Assembly (NCBI RefSeq): GCF_023195925.1
Contig: NZ_JALPRE010000001.1
Coordinates: forward strand, 434,001 to 498,000
Reading direction: 5' to 3'
From: Aquimarina acroporae
GTDB taxonomy: Bacteria; Bacteroidota; Bacteroidia; Flavobacteriales; Flavobacteriaceae
DNA length: 64,000 nt
Made by a program: the position numbers and the translations under genes. This document shows, piece after piece, positions 63,206 to 64,000 of the stretch (the stretch's first letter is position 1; each line of letters starts with the position of its first letter). The notes under the pieces are model-generated. The model did not search any database, was not told the origin of the DNA, and was given only the letters and a program-made list of their open reading frames with translations.

Positions 63206-63375
63206 CGCCAACAAAATATATGTGCCATAGCAGCAAAGTGATCAATCGATTGGTTGTTGTATATTTATGAAGGCGCAATGCTTGCAGAATAGGAAAGTTG
63301 GCAATCAATACCCAGAAAAATCAAAAAGCAAGGTAACATTTTACTCTACTACGACACGTATATAAAACGTTACAG
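63206..63375 (+). repeat. attC-like repeat G (170 bp)
   Basis: Starts at CGCCAAC (63206-63212) and ends with core GTTACAG (63369-63375). Arms AATATATGTGCCATAG and the 3' CTACGACACGTATAT pair with few mismatches. Close relative of repeat D. Confidence 0.65.
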
Positions 63376-63391
63376 GTAAGCAAAACGATCT

Positions 63392-63898
63392 ATGAAAATA
63401 TTTTATCTATTTATAATTCTTATATCAACTCAAACAAGTTTTGGACAAAACTTGGACTTTGAAAAGTTTGAATTCAAAGGACTAAACTTCTATTCTTCGA
63501 AATCAAAAATTATCAAAAAATTCGGTGACCCAAATAAACAATTTGAACCGAACTATGATTGCGGCGGATTATCAGCGGAATGGCAAGGTGTTAAATATTT
63601 TACTCTTGAATATAGAGATGTGAAATTTACTGGAAATGAAAAGGAAAAATATTTAATTGAGAAGATTAACTTTAAGAATGATAATACGATTGAACTAATT
63701 TATGGTAAGCATAAACTAAACTGTGAAACAGAATTGAATATGCTTTCAGAAATATTTGGAAAACAAATTAAAGATCGAATAGCTAAGGGACAGTTAAATG
63801 GCTTATTCACCGTTCAGCACGAAAAAATGGATGATGGAATAACGTTAGAAATTGAAAATGGAAAACTAATTAGTTTCGGTTATTGGACTTCTTGTTGA
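63392..63898 (+). CDS. Secreted hypothetical protein (cassette gene 10)
   Basis: A 168-residue protein with signal peptide KIFYLFIILISTQTSFGQ. The mature part has FEFKGLNFYSSKSKIIKKFG, CGGLSAEWQGVKYFTLEYRD and a terminal Cys, giving three Cys residues. No family recognised. The ATG is 16 bp after GTTACAGG (63369-63376), which recurs inverted after the gene as CCTCTAAC (63907-63914) with one mismatch. Confidence 0.7.
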   Translation: MKIFYLFIILISTQTSFGQNLDFEKFEFKGLNFYSSKSKIIKKFGDPNKQFEPNYDCGGLSAEWQGVKYFTLEYRDVKFTGNEKEKYLIEKINFKNDNTIELIYGKHKLNCETELNMLSEIFGKQIKDRIAKGQLNGLFTVQHEKMDDGITLEIENGKLISFGYWTSC

Positions 63899-63906
63899 AA
63901 AGCCAG

Positions 63907-64000
63907 CCTCTAACATTATATATGAAATCAGAGCAATCTAGTCCAAGATCAAGAGGTCATTTCCTTTTTGCTAAGGCTGAGATTTTCATAGGTTTAATAA
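63907..64000 (+). repeat. attC-like repeat H (5' part, cut by window end)
   Basis: Begins CCTCTAAC right after gene 10 and continues with TATATGAAATC, GATCAAGAGGTCATTTCC and CTAAGG, aligning loosely with the 5' half of repeats B, D and G. It is the most diverged copy and continues past the edge, so its 3' core is not seen. Confidence 0.45.

Noticed and set aside
56465..64000. CRISPR array or tandem satellite as explanation of the repeats
   Set aside because: Repeats are ~170-200 bp, imperfect, and separated by full-length genes rather than short uniform spacers.
1..64000. tRNA, rRNA or insertion sequence
   Set aside because: No tRNA-like cloverleaf, rRNA sequence or transposase was recognised anywhere in the window.

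Overview
The window comes from a low-GC marine-type member of the Bacteroidota, most likely a Flavobacteriaceae (Aquimarina-like by gene content; genus not proven). The evidence is an LpxC-FabZ fusion, a PorX-type response regulator, MenB/MenD/isochorismate synthase genes, a fused E1 alpha/beta 2-oxoacid dehydrogenase, promoters of the TTG-N(17-23)-TAnnTTTG type, and no consistent Shine-Dalgarno signal. All family names rest on motifs read by eye and on general family knowledge; no database search was run.

Region 1 (1-9.4 kb, minus strand) is a lipid A/translation operon: HD-domain phosphohydrolase, lpxD, lpxC-fabZ, lpxA, efp, a second LpxD-like acyltransferase, an NTF2-like gene and sucD. 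It is closed by a strong hairpin and followed by an M16 lipoprotein peptidase that runs off the left edge. Region 2 (9.5-13.3 kb, plus) carries porX, tsaE, an alanine dehydrogenase-like gene and a small membrane protein. Region 3 (13.3-22.4 kb) is mixed metabolism: GNAT, DJ-1/PfpI, a flavin-binding PNPOx-like protein divergent from a MocR regulator with a visible operator, an alpha/beta hydrolase, a pentapeptide-repeat protein, a VOC protein, proline dehydrogenase, aroB and two orphan genes. Region 4 (22.6-31.8 kb, plus) holds uvrA, a LOG-family gene, an M1-peptidase-like protein without HExxH joined to a predicted outer-membrane barrel, and the E1 fusion.

Region 5 (31.8-39.4 kb, mostly minus) is a dispersed menaquinone cluster (menB, menD, isochorismate synthase, hotdog thioesterase) with two tandem coiled-coil membrane paralogues, a CvfB-like S1 protein and a DUF2853 gene. 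Region 6 (39.4-56.3 kb) contains a TetR regulator with two hydrolases, DinB and NTF2-like genes, ppc, an Lrp regulator, an M14 carboxypeptidase, an XRE regulator preceded by at least six clear copies of a 16-bp palindrome, terC, small secreted proteins, PhnA, M23 peptidase, and parC/parE.

Region 7 (56.4-64.0 kb) differs sharply. It is a run of about ten small, mostly unknown genes, all on the plus strand, separated by related ~170-bp repeats. The repeats end in GTTA/GTTG cores. For five genes the bases just after the upstream core are found again, inverted, just after the gene. This is the architecture expected of integron gene cassettes and attC sites. Two ~198-bp leader repeats, each ending in a TACTTTTG promoter right at a cassette boundary, lie at the array start and in its middle. 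No integrase gene is in the window. One cassette gene is broken by an in-frame TGA; others encode a CPBP protease, a DUF3144 protein, a TonB_C-plus-propeller protein, and a SUKH/ankyrin pair. This integron-like array is the most interesting element of the window.
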